64,000 bases of DNA from NCBI GenBank assembly GCA_037447605.1, contig CM074804.1, positions 5,608,162-5,672,161 on the forward strand, in the 5' to 3' direction. This document shows, piece after piece, positions 24,138-36,400 of this stretch. The stretch's first letter is position 1. Each line of letters starts with the position of its first letter. The position numbers and the translations under genes were made by a program. Origin of the DNA: Zygnema circumcarinatum (Eukaryota > Streptophyta > Zygnematophyceae > Zygnematales > Zygnemataceae). A model generated the notes under the pieces. The model was not told where the DNA came from. It did no database searches and worked only from the letters and a program-made list of their open reading frames with translations.

Positions 24138-25999
24138 ATGGCGGCCATGGCGGGATGCTCTGCGCTTGGCTGCGGCGCTGCAGGGGTCGCGGCGGGGCCT
24201 CTGCAGACGGTACGTGGGGGAGGGTGCCCTGCTGCGGCGTCGGGGAGGGTGAGGGTAGAGAGGGAGTTTGGGAGGTTGTCGCAGAAGCTGGATGCAAGGG
24301 CTGGACGGAAGACTGCGAGGCGGAGTTTCTTTTGCTCAGCTTCTTTTCAACCAAACTCTGGAGGTGAGATAAATTTACAGCCTCAACGTGTGAGTTTGTG
24401 TTTGTGTGCATTCTGTTGTCGGTAGGTTATTGCACATGTACGTGCAGGGCACCTTGAGGAAGACGCCTTTCGGACCTTGCCCTCACTTGTAGACACCAAC
24501 TATTTTTTTCCTCCTCTCTTTCGATTTTGTTCTGATTTGCTGTCCGCGTGAATTTAAGTTCAGGGTTGATGATGGTTTTTTTCTCTTCTGTTTCTCCGTT
24601 TACAGTTCTAACTCCGGAGCTGAAGGAAGCAATTGAGAAATATGTCACAACCAACAAGATAGTGCTATTCATGAAGGGAAACAAGATGTTCCCCCAATGT
24701 GGCTTTTCCAACACGTGTGTTCAGATTCTGAACACTTTGGAGGTTCCCTATGAGACAGTGAACATACTAGAAAATGAACAGTTGCGACAAGGAATGAAGG
24801 AATATTCAAGCTGGCCCACATTCCCCCAGCTGTATATTGATGGCGAGTTCTTTGGAGGGTGTGACATTGCAATTGGTGAGTACTTGGGCTTCCTGTTCTC
24901 ACATATAGTAGTTTTCGAGTTGATATTTTGCACGTGTGTTGGTCGCACTATCCCGTAGTGGATACAAAGGCGAGGTACCTCTTTTTGTTAAGTTGTGATG
25001 CCAATTTCGAGTAACTTACTTTCCAGCTTTTGTTAAAATCCTAAGAACCCATGTTTTCCACACTTTAACTTTGTGTCTGAGAGAGGTCAGCCAGAGCTGC
25101 TGTGAAGCCACTGTGTCTATTGTAAACCGGTTGCTTACAGTTATCCGAGGCTGACCTGTCTATTGAACACGGACGAAAAAGTTTTTTATTTTCTCAAATT
25201 TCGTGACCTTTTAGAACAGTACTTTCAACTTGACCCACAGGTGGTAATTCAAGCATAATCAGCTACTCGCCTCATGTTATGGGGCTTATCCATTTGATGG
25301 AGCGATAGTAGATAATGTTTATCCACGCTGTGATAAATCTAGCCTTTCCATTTGGCGTGTACGAGCTCCACCAGCTATGCATGCATGAATCAACTGAATG
25401 AATAAGTTACTCTCCATATAGCATGCTACAACTCTAGAGACATTTAGCAGTGTCTTATTCTTTAAGTTTGGGGACCATCTATGGTTGTTTGCCTAAAAGC
25501 CGTTTTATATCCCATTCATTTTTCTTTCCAGTGAGTAGCATACTTCCTCCCTTGTTTTGATGAATGCCTGCATCATCTCGTAGTACGTGCTTGTGCTTGG
25601 TTTATATCTGCGGCACCATTCCACTTTTCTCTATTCCTGCGTTGCTTCCGTTCTGTAATGAAACCTTTGCAGTAAGCATTTTCCCTAGCTCTTCCCGCTT
25701 TGAACCCTGCTTTGCTCTAATCTCAATTTCATTGCTGTCGGAGCTAACTTCTCCATTGTGTCAGATAGTACCAACATCAGCTTGTCGGAACTCGAAACTT
25801 GCGCCTTGCAGTATTTAATATTTACTGAAATTGTGTTGAGCGATCTTGAAAGAACCAGCCAACATGCAATTAATTACGATGTATCTGGTGAGCTCTAAGC
25901 TTATTTTTCTTTGTCTAATGTGTTGAATCCTTCTGTTGTGCAGAAGCGTTCCAAAGCGGAGAGTTGAAGGAGCTCGCGGAGAAGGCCCTTCTCAGTTAG
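24138..25999 (+). CDS. GRXS14: plastid CGFS monothiol glutaredoxin
   Basis: Three exons: 24138-24363, 24606-24875, 25944-25999; 183 residues. The family carries and transfers 2Fe-2S clusters in plastids and mitochondria. About 70 residues of Ala/Gly/Arg-rich leader ending RRSFFCSAS look like a chloroplast transit peptide. The mature domain follows plant GRXS14: [29 protein letters not shown] with the active Cys at about 107 in [23 protein letters not shown] for glutathione binding, and [15 protein letters not shown]. The second intron is about 1.07 kb. It is flanked on both sides by copies of one inverted-repeat element. A mitochondrial Grx5 role is less likely given the closeness to GRXS14. 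Confidence 0.95.
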
Positions 26000-26306
26000 C
26001 TCCTTGGTTTTTCAGACGAGGCCGTGATTGCTCCAATGTGCAGTTGCCAAGTCCGAATTTTATTCACCTCCTGGCTTTAGGGGAGGTGTTTTAGAAGCAG
26101 GCCTGACCTAAAAAAGTATGCCCTTGTTTTGCCGGTTGTTTAGCCGTATGGCTCGCCTACCGCCTCATGCTTGCAGAAAGCTGCACGTGTACTTTCAACA
26201 TATGTGCGAGTGTGCTCTGTGACAGAAATTTCCAGGTTTTGTGGCCGGATGAGTGAAAGTCTGAATGGCTCGAGCTGGCCAGGGGCAGGTGCTGATAGCT
26301 GTCCTT

Positions 26307-27031
26307 CACAGGTCGGACCATTGGATCGGCAACCATTGGACAACCATTGGATGGCAATGGTTGGACGGCTACTGGTTGCCAACCATTGGCATCCACTTGT
26401 TCCGAACCAGTCTAACGGTTGTTTCGGTCAGGTGCCAATGGTTCGCAACCAATCGAATGCTTGGCAAGCATTGGCATCCATTGGTTTTGAACCATTCGAA
26501 TGCTTGGCAACCATTGGCAATCCACTGGTTCCGAACCAGTCGAATGGTTGGCAAGCATTGGTTGTAATGGTTCCAAACCAGTCGAATGGTTGGCAAGCAT
26601 TGGTTTTAATGGTTCCAAACCAGTCGAATGGTTGCCAACCATTAACATCCACTAGATCCGAACCATTTGAATGGTTGTTTCGATAAGGCGCCAATGGTTA
26701 GCAACCAATCGACTGGTTAGACGTCCAACCATTGCCATCCGATGGTTTTCCAATGGTTGGACGTCTAATGGTTGGCAACCATTAGCATCCATTGGTTTTG
26801 AACCATTTGAATGGCTGTTTCGATCCGACGCCAATGGCAACCAGTCGGATGGTTGGCAAGGTTGGCATGGTTGGTTCACGTTGGCAAGCATTGGTAGCCA
26901 CTGGTTTTGGACCATTTGACTGGTTGCCAACCATTGCCATCCTCTGGTTCCGAACCATTCGAATGGTTGTTTCGATCAGGCGCCAATGGTTGGCAACCAA
27001 TCGAATGGTTGGTCTAATGTTCCGACATGTG
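26307..27031. mobile_element. inverted-repeat element filled with CCAATGGTTGGCAACCATTGG-type palindromes
   Basis: Termini: left CACAGGTCGGACCATTGGA at 26307-26325; the reverse complement of the right end matches it at 16 of 19 bases. The 8-bp flanks CTGTCCTT and CTGCCCCT agree at 6 of 8, a possible decayed target duplication. The interior is a tandem of diverged units based on TTGGCAACCATTGGCATCC and (G/T)CCGAACCATTCGAATGG, with a punctuating word GTTTCGATCAGGCGCCAATGG at about 26420, 26688, 26817 and 26968. Long frames run on both strands only because the unit lacks stops. No transposase. Probably a non-autonomous DNA transposon or MITE that has acquired satellite structure. Confidence 0.65.
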
Positions 27032-27035
27032 CTGC

Positions 27036-27071
27036 CCCTCACAGACAATGGGGCCTCACAGACAATGGGGC
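27036..27071. repeat. 18-bp tandem duplication
   Basis: The word CCTCACAGACAATGGGG occurs twice back to back, immediately right of the inverted-repeat element. Confidence 0.8.
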
Positions 27072-27335
27072 GAGGCCATGAGGCGAGGCACTCCCTCAGC
27101 CAGTTGTCCGCTTCGCTCTCTCACATACATGCATACCCGCAATGACCATTCTTGCCAGAGACATCTTTCTCACGTTGGCAGCTCCATCCGAACAGCAGCC
27201 ACCAGTCCACAACAGTTGGCGTACAGGCAGTCCAAAAGCAAGCCACGCCTAATGTGAGGCGCGTATCAAGTAGCAAACCAAAGCCAAATCGGAAGGCTTG
27301 AGAAGGCGGATATACAGCATTGCTTTATTCCCAGC

Positions 27336-27384
27336 GAATGACCTGTCTGGGGCGAATGACCTGTCTGGGCCGAATGACCTAATG
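27336..27384. repeat. 18-bp tandem repeat, about 2.6 copies
   Basis: GCGAATGACCTGTCTGGG is repeated twice and followed by a partial third copy (CCGAATGACCTAATGGG). It lies in the 3' flank of the P5A ATPase gene. Confidence 0.8.
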
Positions 27385-27492
27385 GGAAGGTTTGGTTTGG
27401 ACAGGGAGAGCGTGACACAGTGCCAGCAAATGCTAACGTAGCCATCTGTTAATCAAAAAGTTTTTTTTACAGCTGCCCCATCCCGCTCCCTC

Positions 27493-30400
27493 CTATTCAT
27501 TTTTCTTGTCTTTCAAGCGTTTGCTCCTTGCGAGCTCTCGACTTCTCCTGGGAGAACGAACCTTCACCGGGAACAGCCAACGGAGAAAGTGCTCCCACCC
27601 GTAGCAGGAAGCCATCATGACCCCCGCCATTCCAAGCAGCTTCACACCAAATGGTTGCGGTAGTGGTACCAACTTCATCATGTCGTTCAGCTCTCTGAAT
27701 GTGTCTGATGTGAGCACTGTGAAGAACACTGCTGCCGAAGTAAGAGCGTAGTAGAAGGGGCGGTTTTCCCTTATGCTTTGGTTGAAGGGGTGGCCGATGT
27801 AGTTCACCGCAAATGTCGCCACTTGAATCATCATGTTACACATGTACGACACCGTGTTCACCAGGTTCTCATGAAACGGGGAGTCGGGCTCTATGCACTC
27901 CTCCGGCATGAAGGCCTTCGCCCCCTCAACTGCAGTTGCCAGGAAGGTAAGGTGGATGGCGAATTGGCCTAGGATGGACAAAATGACGTACCAGTTGATG
28001 ATATCTGGGTGAGGACGTTGAGGAGAGAGCGCATTCAAAGGCTTCGCATGGGAAATGAAGAGGAAAAAGGCCGCCGTAAAAACCCCGCTAATGGTCGCCT
28101 GAGTGTCTCCCAACTTAACCCCATCCAAATGCATGACGCTGAGAACATAAGCTGTGGCGAGGCAGTTCAGCCCGAGGATTTTGAACATCTGGAGTGTCGT
28201 AACAAGGGTAGAACGGCCCTGCCGAATGATATCCGTAGTTGGTCTGACCGAGGCGTGTTTAGCTGTGAATGGCGAAGCCATGGATGCATCTCCCAATTTC
28301 ACCATGGGTGCCCTTCCATCACCCTGCTCCTCCATCTCTTTGACCATCTGCCTCAGTTTCTCTTGTTGCTCTCTCAGTCGCTTTTGTTGTAACTCTCTCG
28401 CACTGAGCCGCAACGGAGGCTCTGTCTGAATGGGGCTGCCTCCATCGTGGTGCTGCACAGCACCCGCTGTGACGGAGCGGCTCGCAGAGCCTCGTGCTGC
28501 ACGGGAGACGACTGAGCCCGGACCATTTGACTGAGTTGCGGATGCCAAGCCAATCCCGGCTTGGCCAGCTGGACGGCGCACATTGCGGCCCCTTGTTCCT
28601 GTGGAAGTGCAGTGGACAGGTCTTAGTTTCCAAGCAGGGTCACTTGCTGCACATTTGGAGACTGGACAAGGGAAAGTATTTCTGATAACTGCCTGATAGA
28701 TATGAGTCGTTGACTTGAAGATCATCAAAACTGTGCCTTCTAAGAGAGACATTTAGGGCCAGTACAAACGTTCCCGTGTCGGAACACAAGTTTGCATTCC
28801 TTTCCATTGTCCCCCTGATTGCTGAAAACTCTAATGAGTGCGAGTCATCGCTATCACAGCAGATTTTACTCCAGAGAACATACCGCCCACAGCAAGCACA
28901 AAACTTTTTGAGAAAATGCTCAGTGAAGCTCACCTCCTTGACTGTCTGCACTTGATTCCAAGACGGCAGCGCTGCCTATTGCTGCTGAGTCGCCAGGCGA
29001 CCCTGATACGGCAGAAGTGCTGCCAGCAGGAGGCTTTGGGGCCACTGCGTTCAGCAATGCTACACCAACGTGTGCCTGCCACCCAGAGAATCACAATGGA
29101 GCAAGTAAAACAACTTTATCAGTAGTGGCAGCAGCACCGAAGAGAAGTAGAGAAGTACTCACTCGATGTAGTGGTCAAACCTGGTAAAGACATTCTATCA
29201 TCCTAGAAGCTTAAAAATGAGTGCTGTTCCGGGGAGCCTGGAACCTGCGCAATTAAATGGCTTTGGATCATTACACAGGAAACTTTACAAAGGATGACCT
29301 ACAAATTCGCCTTTCCTCTCTCCACTCATTCCCTCTCTTTTACTCCTCTCTTTCCTCATGGCACCTGCTTAAGAGCTCCAACATCATTGGTACCATCCCC
29401 GCACATGAGAGTGGTCCCTCCAACAGCGCGCAAAGTCGTCATAATGAGTTCTTTTTGATCGGGGGAGACCCTTGCAAACACCTGCACTCAAGAAGTGGGA
29501 AAAATTTCAGAGAGATAGACACGCGTGATGTTTCCAGGAAGAAACCAAGCGGCACTGACAACATGTTTAGCCAAGAGTTCAAAGTGAAAGCCAAGACTAA
29601 GCCGAGCTCGCGGAGGCTTGTTTAGGACAGTCAGTCAGTCATGTCAGTCGCAAGTCCTCATAGCAAATTAAAAAGGGACACTGCATGTCTGCCGAGATTT
29701 CCCCCCAGAGATGCCAAAAGTGACCACAACAGAACCAGCCTTCCAGCTTCCCCTTTCCCAAAACGTTCCCAAAAAAAAAAAGCCCACCTGCACAAACGGC
29801 ACAACGAGATTGAGTGCCCCTGAGCGCTGCAGCATTGTGACCCCGTCCCCCCCCAGGCACAAGTCGTACTCTGCCGCAATCTCGTCAATGGCCTCCTCAC
29901 TGCACCCAAACAATACAGCAAACCGTCTTTTGTTCAAAAGCTATACCGGTTGGAGGAGGCAGGGACTTCGCAAAGCATGACTTCTGCCCTGACAACTCGA
30001 ACTCGTGAAACTCCATCAGCAACATGCTACAGCTGGATAGCGAAGAATTCATCAAAAGGAGAAAAAAATGGTACACTAGACTGCAAAATGAATTGTCTGG
30101 CATGCACATGTATGCAGATATGAATTTTGTTCGCAAGCTGCTCATGTCAAGGAATTTGCTCCAAAATTTGAGGGCAATAGGGGAGACGGAGGCAAAGGTC
30201 TAGATGAAAGGCAAATCTATGAAAGGCAAAGTATATACCTATACGTAATTTTCGTTAATTCATCAGGAGATACCCAGTCGAATCCTGTCCCAGCATGTTG
30301 TGGAGTGAGAATAAGCACCGGTCGCGAAATGATGTGCACTTGTGCCGCCACATGGCATGCAGTCAGAGCCTGGTCGCCAGTGATCATCACCTGTGAGTTA

Positions 30401-33400
30401 TAGAGACAACGAAAAAAAAGCAGATCAAGCACTACAATGAATACGGCATGCAGAAATAGTCGCTTTCGACTGCACAACTTATTGCAAGAGGAGGAGAAAA
30501 AGACTACAAATTGGCAATCAAGGGACAGGGCGTTCGCAAACCTCCACCTTTTGCACGGATGGCCACCAGAGATAAGCAGAAAGTAAATCAGGCGGCGGCT
30601 CCAAGGTTATCAGAACATTCAAAAGGTGAAGGTACAAAAAACCAGAAGCGAACATAAGCTATTGCTTACCAGGTCGTGAGACGAATTCTTCAGATCCAAC
30701 AAAACTTCTGCTGAGTCGATTCTCATGGGACATGCAAAGACCTGCCACGCCAAACCAGAATGCACATCCAACCCCTCTCCTTATGCTCCACTAAGAATCC
30801 ACAAAACAACCCCGGCGCAGACAGATTGGAAGGCCAACAAAATAACTCCCTGTGAGAGTGGAAAGACGAATGTGGAAGTTTCCACCTGCAAAAAGAAAGC
30901 TAAGAAGAAGCAGACACTCACTGCGAAGCCTGCAAAGATGAGGCCCGTCTCCACTTCATCGCGATGCAAACTACGCACTTCTGATACCTGCAAGGCCCTC
31001 GTCCATCGAGCAGCCCACTCATTAGCATTGTAGCGCCAATTCCATAAGACTGACCACATGAATAGTAGAATCCTGGGTCTTGCTTTGGACAACTTGAGCA
31101 ACTTGCAATGTCTGATATTTAAGTAGTCTCGCCATATTTCTTCGTGAGATTGGCATAGCATCTATCGCCAAAAGAAACGGTTGGCTGAAAAGCAAGACAC
31201 GATGTTTCTTGATGCAAGGAGCTGCTCAATTATACGGTGATGACAGACATACTAGCTACAATACAAGCCTTTCCAAAGCTCTCCAAAAACTCCGTCATAA
31301 TCATTATTGCAAGCCACGGTCCAATGCAAAGCAATAATAACAAATATCCAAAATAAAACGTCAAGCACCAGATGCCTTCTTAGTCTGGGTCGAGAAACTG
31401 TCTGCTTTCTTCAATACAGTGGCTCATTGGTACGCCTATAGGGCTCAGCCCCTTGGGTCACAAGAGCAGTCTATAAAAAAGGAAGACAGGCCTTACAGGG
31501 AGATCGGGCAATATCTTGTATGCAAGCGCAAGAACCCGCGAACCCTGCCGACTGTATCGCTTGTACGATTCTTCATAACCAGCGGGTACCACTGTCAGCC
31601 GTTCTTGAATAGTTTCTGGGGCTCCCTGCATTGCCGAAAACAAAGTCAGCTACTTGATCATTTCAATATACAGCTCCTCTTCAAGTCACTCGACTATTGT
31701 GTTCCACCATGCAATTTCCAATAACATTACACGAAAGCCCTGAAACACAGAGATGCAGAGATAAGCAACATAGCTTACTTTGACAAGCACAGTAAAGCTT
31801 GATTCATCCTCCAACCTTACTACAACAGCCATTCGCTTCAAATGTGAAGCAAAATGATGGCGTTGAAGTATTTGCGCACAGCGATATGGACCCCTGCTTC
31901 CACAATACTTTCCAGAACATCAGATAGTGCTTGAAAAGAAAATTTGACTGAGTTAAATGCTATTGACGCTAGACAGGGACGGCTATCAGGACAAAATACG
32001 ATACAAAGTAAGTCCATTCAAAGTGAAAAAACCAAATAACAAATTTTCAGTTGCAAACATCAGATGTCGTCAGCAGGTCAATAGCAGAAAAGAGCAGAAA
32101 GCCCGCTTGCTGATGAAACCTTTCCTGACAGAGCAGTGTTCGGAGCACCATAATGAAGAACAAGATCATGACCTCAGCCAGAAACATGCTTTGGCCCTTG
32201 CGTTCAACTCCTTGGCTCCCATGTAAGGACTAAACAGAACATATAAAGCATGCAATTTCACTCAATCACTGTTTGAAAAAGTGCCCGAATCGATAATAAA
32301 AGATAACAGAACAACACTATTGAAAAATCAGCGCATATTGCTGACTCTTCTGATTCCATGCCAAACGCATTTCGTCGTAAAGCCAAAGTAATCCAGGATC
32401 AAGCACAGTCGATGCATTTACAGATCACTCAGCCAAAAAGAAACAACCTCAATGGTTCAGTCCCAATAACTGCACATGGATGAAGAATAAATGATCGGAG
32501 AAAAGAGTTAAGTTACGGTACATGTATGTATGACGTGTATGTTGAATCCAACTATAACTAAACCCTTTTCTAATGTGGCAGAGATATCTGGAACTAAGCT
32601 GATTGCTAGGAACACCTCCTCCAGGGAAAGGGTTTCTTAAGAGCATGGGTAAAGTGTGTGCGGCTGTCTGGGGTCAGCTCGCATAGTCCTTTCAAGATGC
32701 GTATCCTTTTCAGGTGACACCTTGAAGGAGCGGAGCGGACCAATTTGACCGCAAATCTCTATATGCAAGTTCTTCCATTCGACTACTCAAAATGAGCAGG
32801 CAAGTACAGAGGACATGCAAATTTTCAATACAAAGAGAAGTTCTGTAGTTTTTGCCCGTGAATCTTTCACATAAAAGTTGACGTGCAAATGCTTGGGTCA
32901 AAGGGGTCGTCGAGCACAGCCCCTCCATGTTAAGCTACGTTATGAAGTCAACATTTCTGGTGAGTTTTCTGGGCTCAGTCTCAAGGCAAGCTCACTGTTC
33001 CCACATTTTCAATAAATTCCAGCTCATTGGTGGGGTTGAACGGTAAGAAGTTATTACCTGAATCACGTCCACGACGCGATTTTTTCCCAGCCCACAACAC
33101 AATCAAAGCACAGTCCCGTGTCAGAAACCTCAGCACCAAAAAACATAAACACTTGAGCAAGCAATTGATGTTAGCCGATTCCTCGGGCCAAACAGTCACT
33201 TAAAACGACAAATGCATGAATAGATTCTCGACAAAAAGCACAAGCATCCTGGCCTTTGATTACTCCGTCAAAGGAATTTTGTCCTTCAAGCATGTCCCAG
33301 AAGACAGGTCAACACAAGCACATGGTCAGGTGCCAGCATTGGTTATAAGGCTGGTTGTTCGTTCCCTTATAAAGGGAGGGAGAAGCACTCGCTCTATGCT

Positions 33401-36400
33401 TCCTCCGACACCTCCGTTGCACAGACAGCAAAGGAGTAACGCCTAGGAAGAAGCACATTCATAAAAATGAGACGGAGGATGGAAAGCAAACAGTGCTCAC
33501 TTTCGTGAAATGGCCTTCTCCTCCGCTGTGAAGGACCAGTCGACGCCAGCCAATGCTGCTTTCTCCAAAGGATCACCCACCTGCACTTTAAAGTGGAAAG
33601 TGTGTGCCATCAAGCTGAGATATTTCCCACCATCTGCACATGCCACTGCTTAACTATATAACATATGCAAGTGAAGATGGAGGACAGTTCAGGAAAGACC
33701 GACAAGCACCAACATGCTGCTTGCCATTCAGGTTTGACCACAACTTTCAAGAACCAGAACAGCGTCCCAGTTTGCTTTTAATACATCATGAATGCGGCGC
33801 AGCATGCATCGAACCGCGATAAATATGCAAGTAACAGCAACAATGAAACGTACCAATTTATTGTCAACAAAGACTAGTGCATGACATGTTGCCAGTGCCA
33901 GCACCGTCTGCAGGGGCAACTTCTCTGAGTCCGTAATAAGCTGTGGATCGTCGTCCAATCCCCCAATTCCATTGAATTCCTGACACCATCATATGACCCA
34001 GAAACAAAATTACTTACAATGTAAGCTGCAAGCCTTTCTTAGAGCACGACATGTTTACGATGATCCCACCAAATGGGGATTCTGGGAGCTCCAGGAGCTT
34101 TGGTTAGTACATAACAGACTGTCAGAGTCAGAGGCTTATAACTTGTGACATGTACAGGATTGAAAGTCGACAGGCCCTACAGCAGTCCCTACGAGGGTAT
34201 CTTAGAATAAGGAAGTATGGAAGATTTTTAAGTGTTAACCCAAGCACATATAGGAGGAGCGAGGATCTACAATTTATTGCAGAGATGACTTACCATGTCG
34301 TCGCTGGTGAGAGTGCCTGTCTTGTCAAAGCAGCAAACATCAACCTACAAGAGTCACCCCCAACAGTCACAAGAGTTACAAACGAGCTTACCGGTGCCCA
34401 ACGAGCCAGTGATAACATTTGGTACGACAGGATTGAAAGCCTGTCTCGCTCACATGCCCGGATATATTTCTAGGGAATGTGAGAAACATAAAAACCATAC
34501 ACTGAACATACTTTGCCCCCAAATGGAATACGAAAGGGCTCGGTGCAGTAGATGCCCCGGCGGATAAGGGCAATGAGAGATGTATTCACTGCAATGGAAA
34601 GCTCCATTGGCAGCTCCGGTGGAATAACAGAGGTGATGATAAGCGAGCAATTGAGGAAGAGCTTGTAGCGGCTGGCATTGGGATTTTCAAGTCCCTGCAA
34701 GACCAGAGCATTGGAAACCATCGCGATTTATACGCCAAAGAATAAAGTTCAACAAGAAATGAAGAAGCTCGTCGTTGCTATCGCGACAGTAAGATAGTGA
34801 TGTTGGAAAGGTCATTAGAACTATTCTCATGACCATGGACCATCATATACGGAGACCCGCAAAATCCTACATACCAACAAGACCCAAGCAAATGAAACTA
34901 TTACTATTAAAGACTATTATTCTACCTGCAGTGTTCAGGACCTGAATTGACTGAAAATAGCCTGATAAGCATCCGTAGTGGACTGTTAGAACAAGTGAAT
35001 TAGAGCCAAACACAGACGGGCTAGTTACTATGCCGACGTCCTCATGAACAGAGGGTGGCAACAATAAGCCCCTGCCAAGACATGAAGCCCACACCATATG
35101 CAACACAGTTTGCCTGTCACAGCTAAGCACACAAAAATATGACACCAGTTTACAAGTGTAGAGGCTGTTCAAAAAAAAGCATCACGACATATGAGCCCCA
35201 TGAACCACTATGCGGAGGATTTTGTCTTCCTACCAAGGACAAAAAATGCTTGCCTTCAGAAGTACATATCCCGCAGCGATAAGAGCAAAGAAGACGAGAA
35301 AGAGGATAAAGAGTCCACTCTCCCAGTTGTTCGCTGTCACCTGCAAAAGAAAAAGACTTCTTGTTGAGAGAGCAATATCGTACGCTAAAATCCTAAGACT
35401 AACTTTTTTCTAACGCCAAATTACTTAGTGATGACTGTGCTATTTTGAAGTTTGCAAACAAACTTAAAGACCTGATATGCAACAAGTTTCCTCAAACCGC
35501 CCAAATAAATTTCCAGAGGGCACACATTAAATACTAGTATGAGAAAAGTCATCACAAGAAGAGCACAACAACAAAAACTTGCTTTCCGGAGACAATGATG
35601 CACTTGAGCATGACGCCTCCAACCTGTGATGCTGACATGTGCTAGCTTGAATGTGCTATCAACCTCAGTCCTACATCACACTCACCCGCTCTGTGGAAAA
35701 TAAGATTGTGCGCATGAGTTTCCCTTGAGTGGTGTCGAATCCCGTGCGCAGGATCACAGCCAAACAGCCGCCATCAGGAGTTTTCATCACCGCAGACTGC
35801 AAGGAAAAGAAACTTTGATAAGCCTTTTGTAACAAGGGAATGAACGATGGGACCAGAATGATGAAAGGGGAATGTCTCAGCAGATGTGCACATCACACAG
35901 GAGCGAATACTCATTCCACATAAGTACAGGCATGATTTGGCATGCCACATTCCACATAAGTACAGGCATGATTTGGCATGCCAGTAATGGAATAAATAAC
36001 TACTTCAGGAAATTAAGTAAAACGCTGTAAATAAACTGCAACTGGAGACTATTGATAACCAAGCCTCCTCCGCTAGAATACAGACTTAAGTGACTACTAC
36101 TTGAGAGTATGTGATTATAATGTAACCACCTGATACAAACAACACCGACCACAATAACAAAGATTGACATGCACCTACTGCCCTCTATAAAACAGTTAAA
36201 ATTTCGCCCGCAAGCGCTCCATTTAATGTTCTGTGAACTTGTGTCGGCTTACCTTATCAGGAGTATGCTGCAAAATTTTTGTGCCGCCAAAAAGAATATG
36301 TGCTTTGTCCCTCCTTATCGACAAGTGCTCCTTCAAATCTCTGCTGACTATCGGCCCCTGTAGAATCAAAAGAAAACATGAGAAGATATCCAAGAGAATT

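Larger units (their letters stand above)
26000..27492. other. intergenic region dominated by a repeat element
   Basis: Glutaredoxin 3' flank, then the 725-bp element (26307-27031), then short tandem duplications at 27036-27071 and 27336-27384, then the 3' flank of the P5A ATPase gene. No gene supported. Confidence 0.6.

Noticed and set aside
26171-27048. Several 80-170 codon frames on both strands
   Set aside because: They are translations of the repeat element; the similar-looking peptides on both strands come from its palindromic unit.
33054-33133. Possible extra P5A exon reading SRRGRDS
   Set aside because: Its phase does not fit the next exon. Joining 33501 directly to 31893 gives a continuous conserved sequence (RK-GPY...[12 protein letters not shown]).
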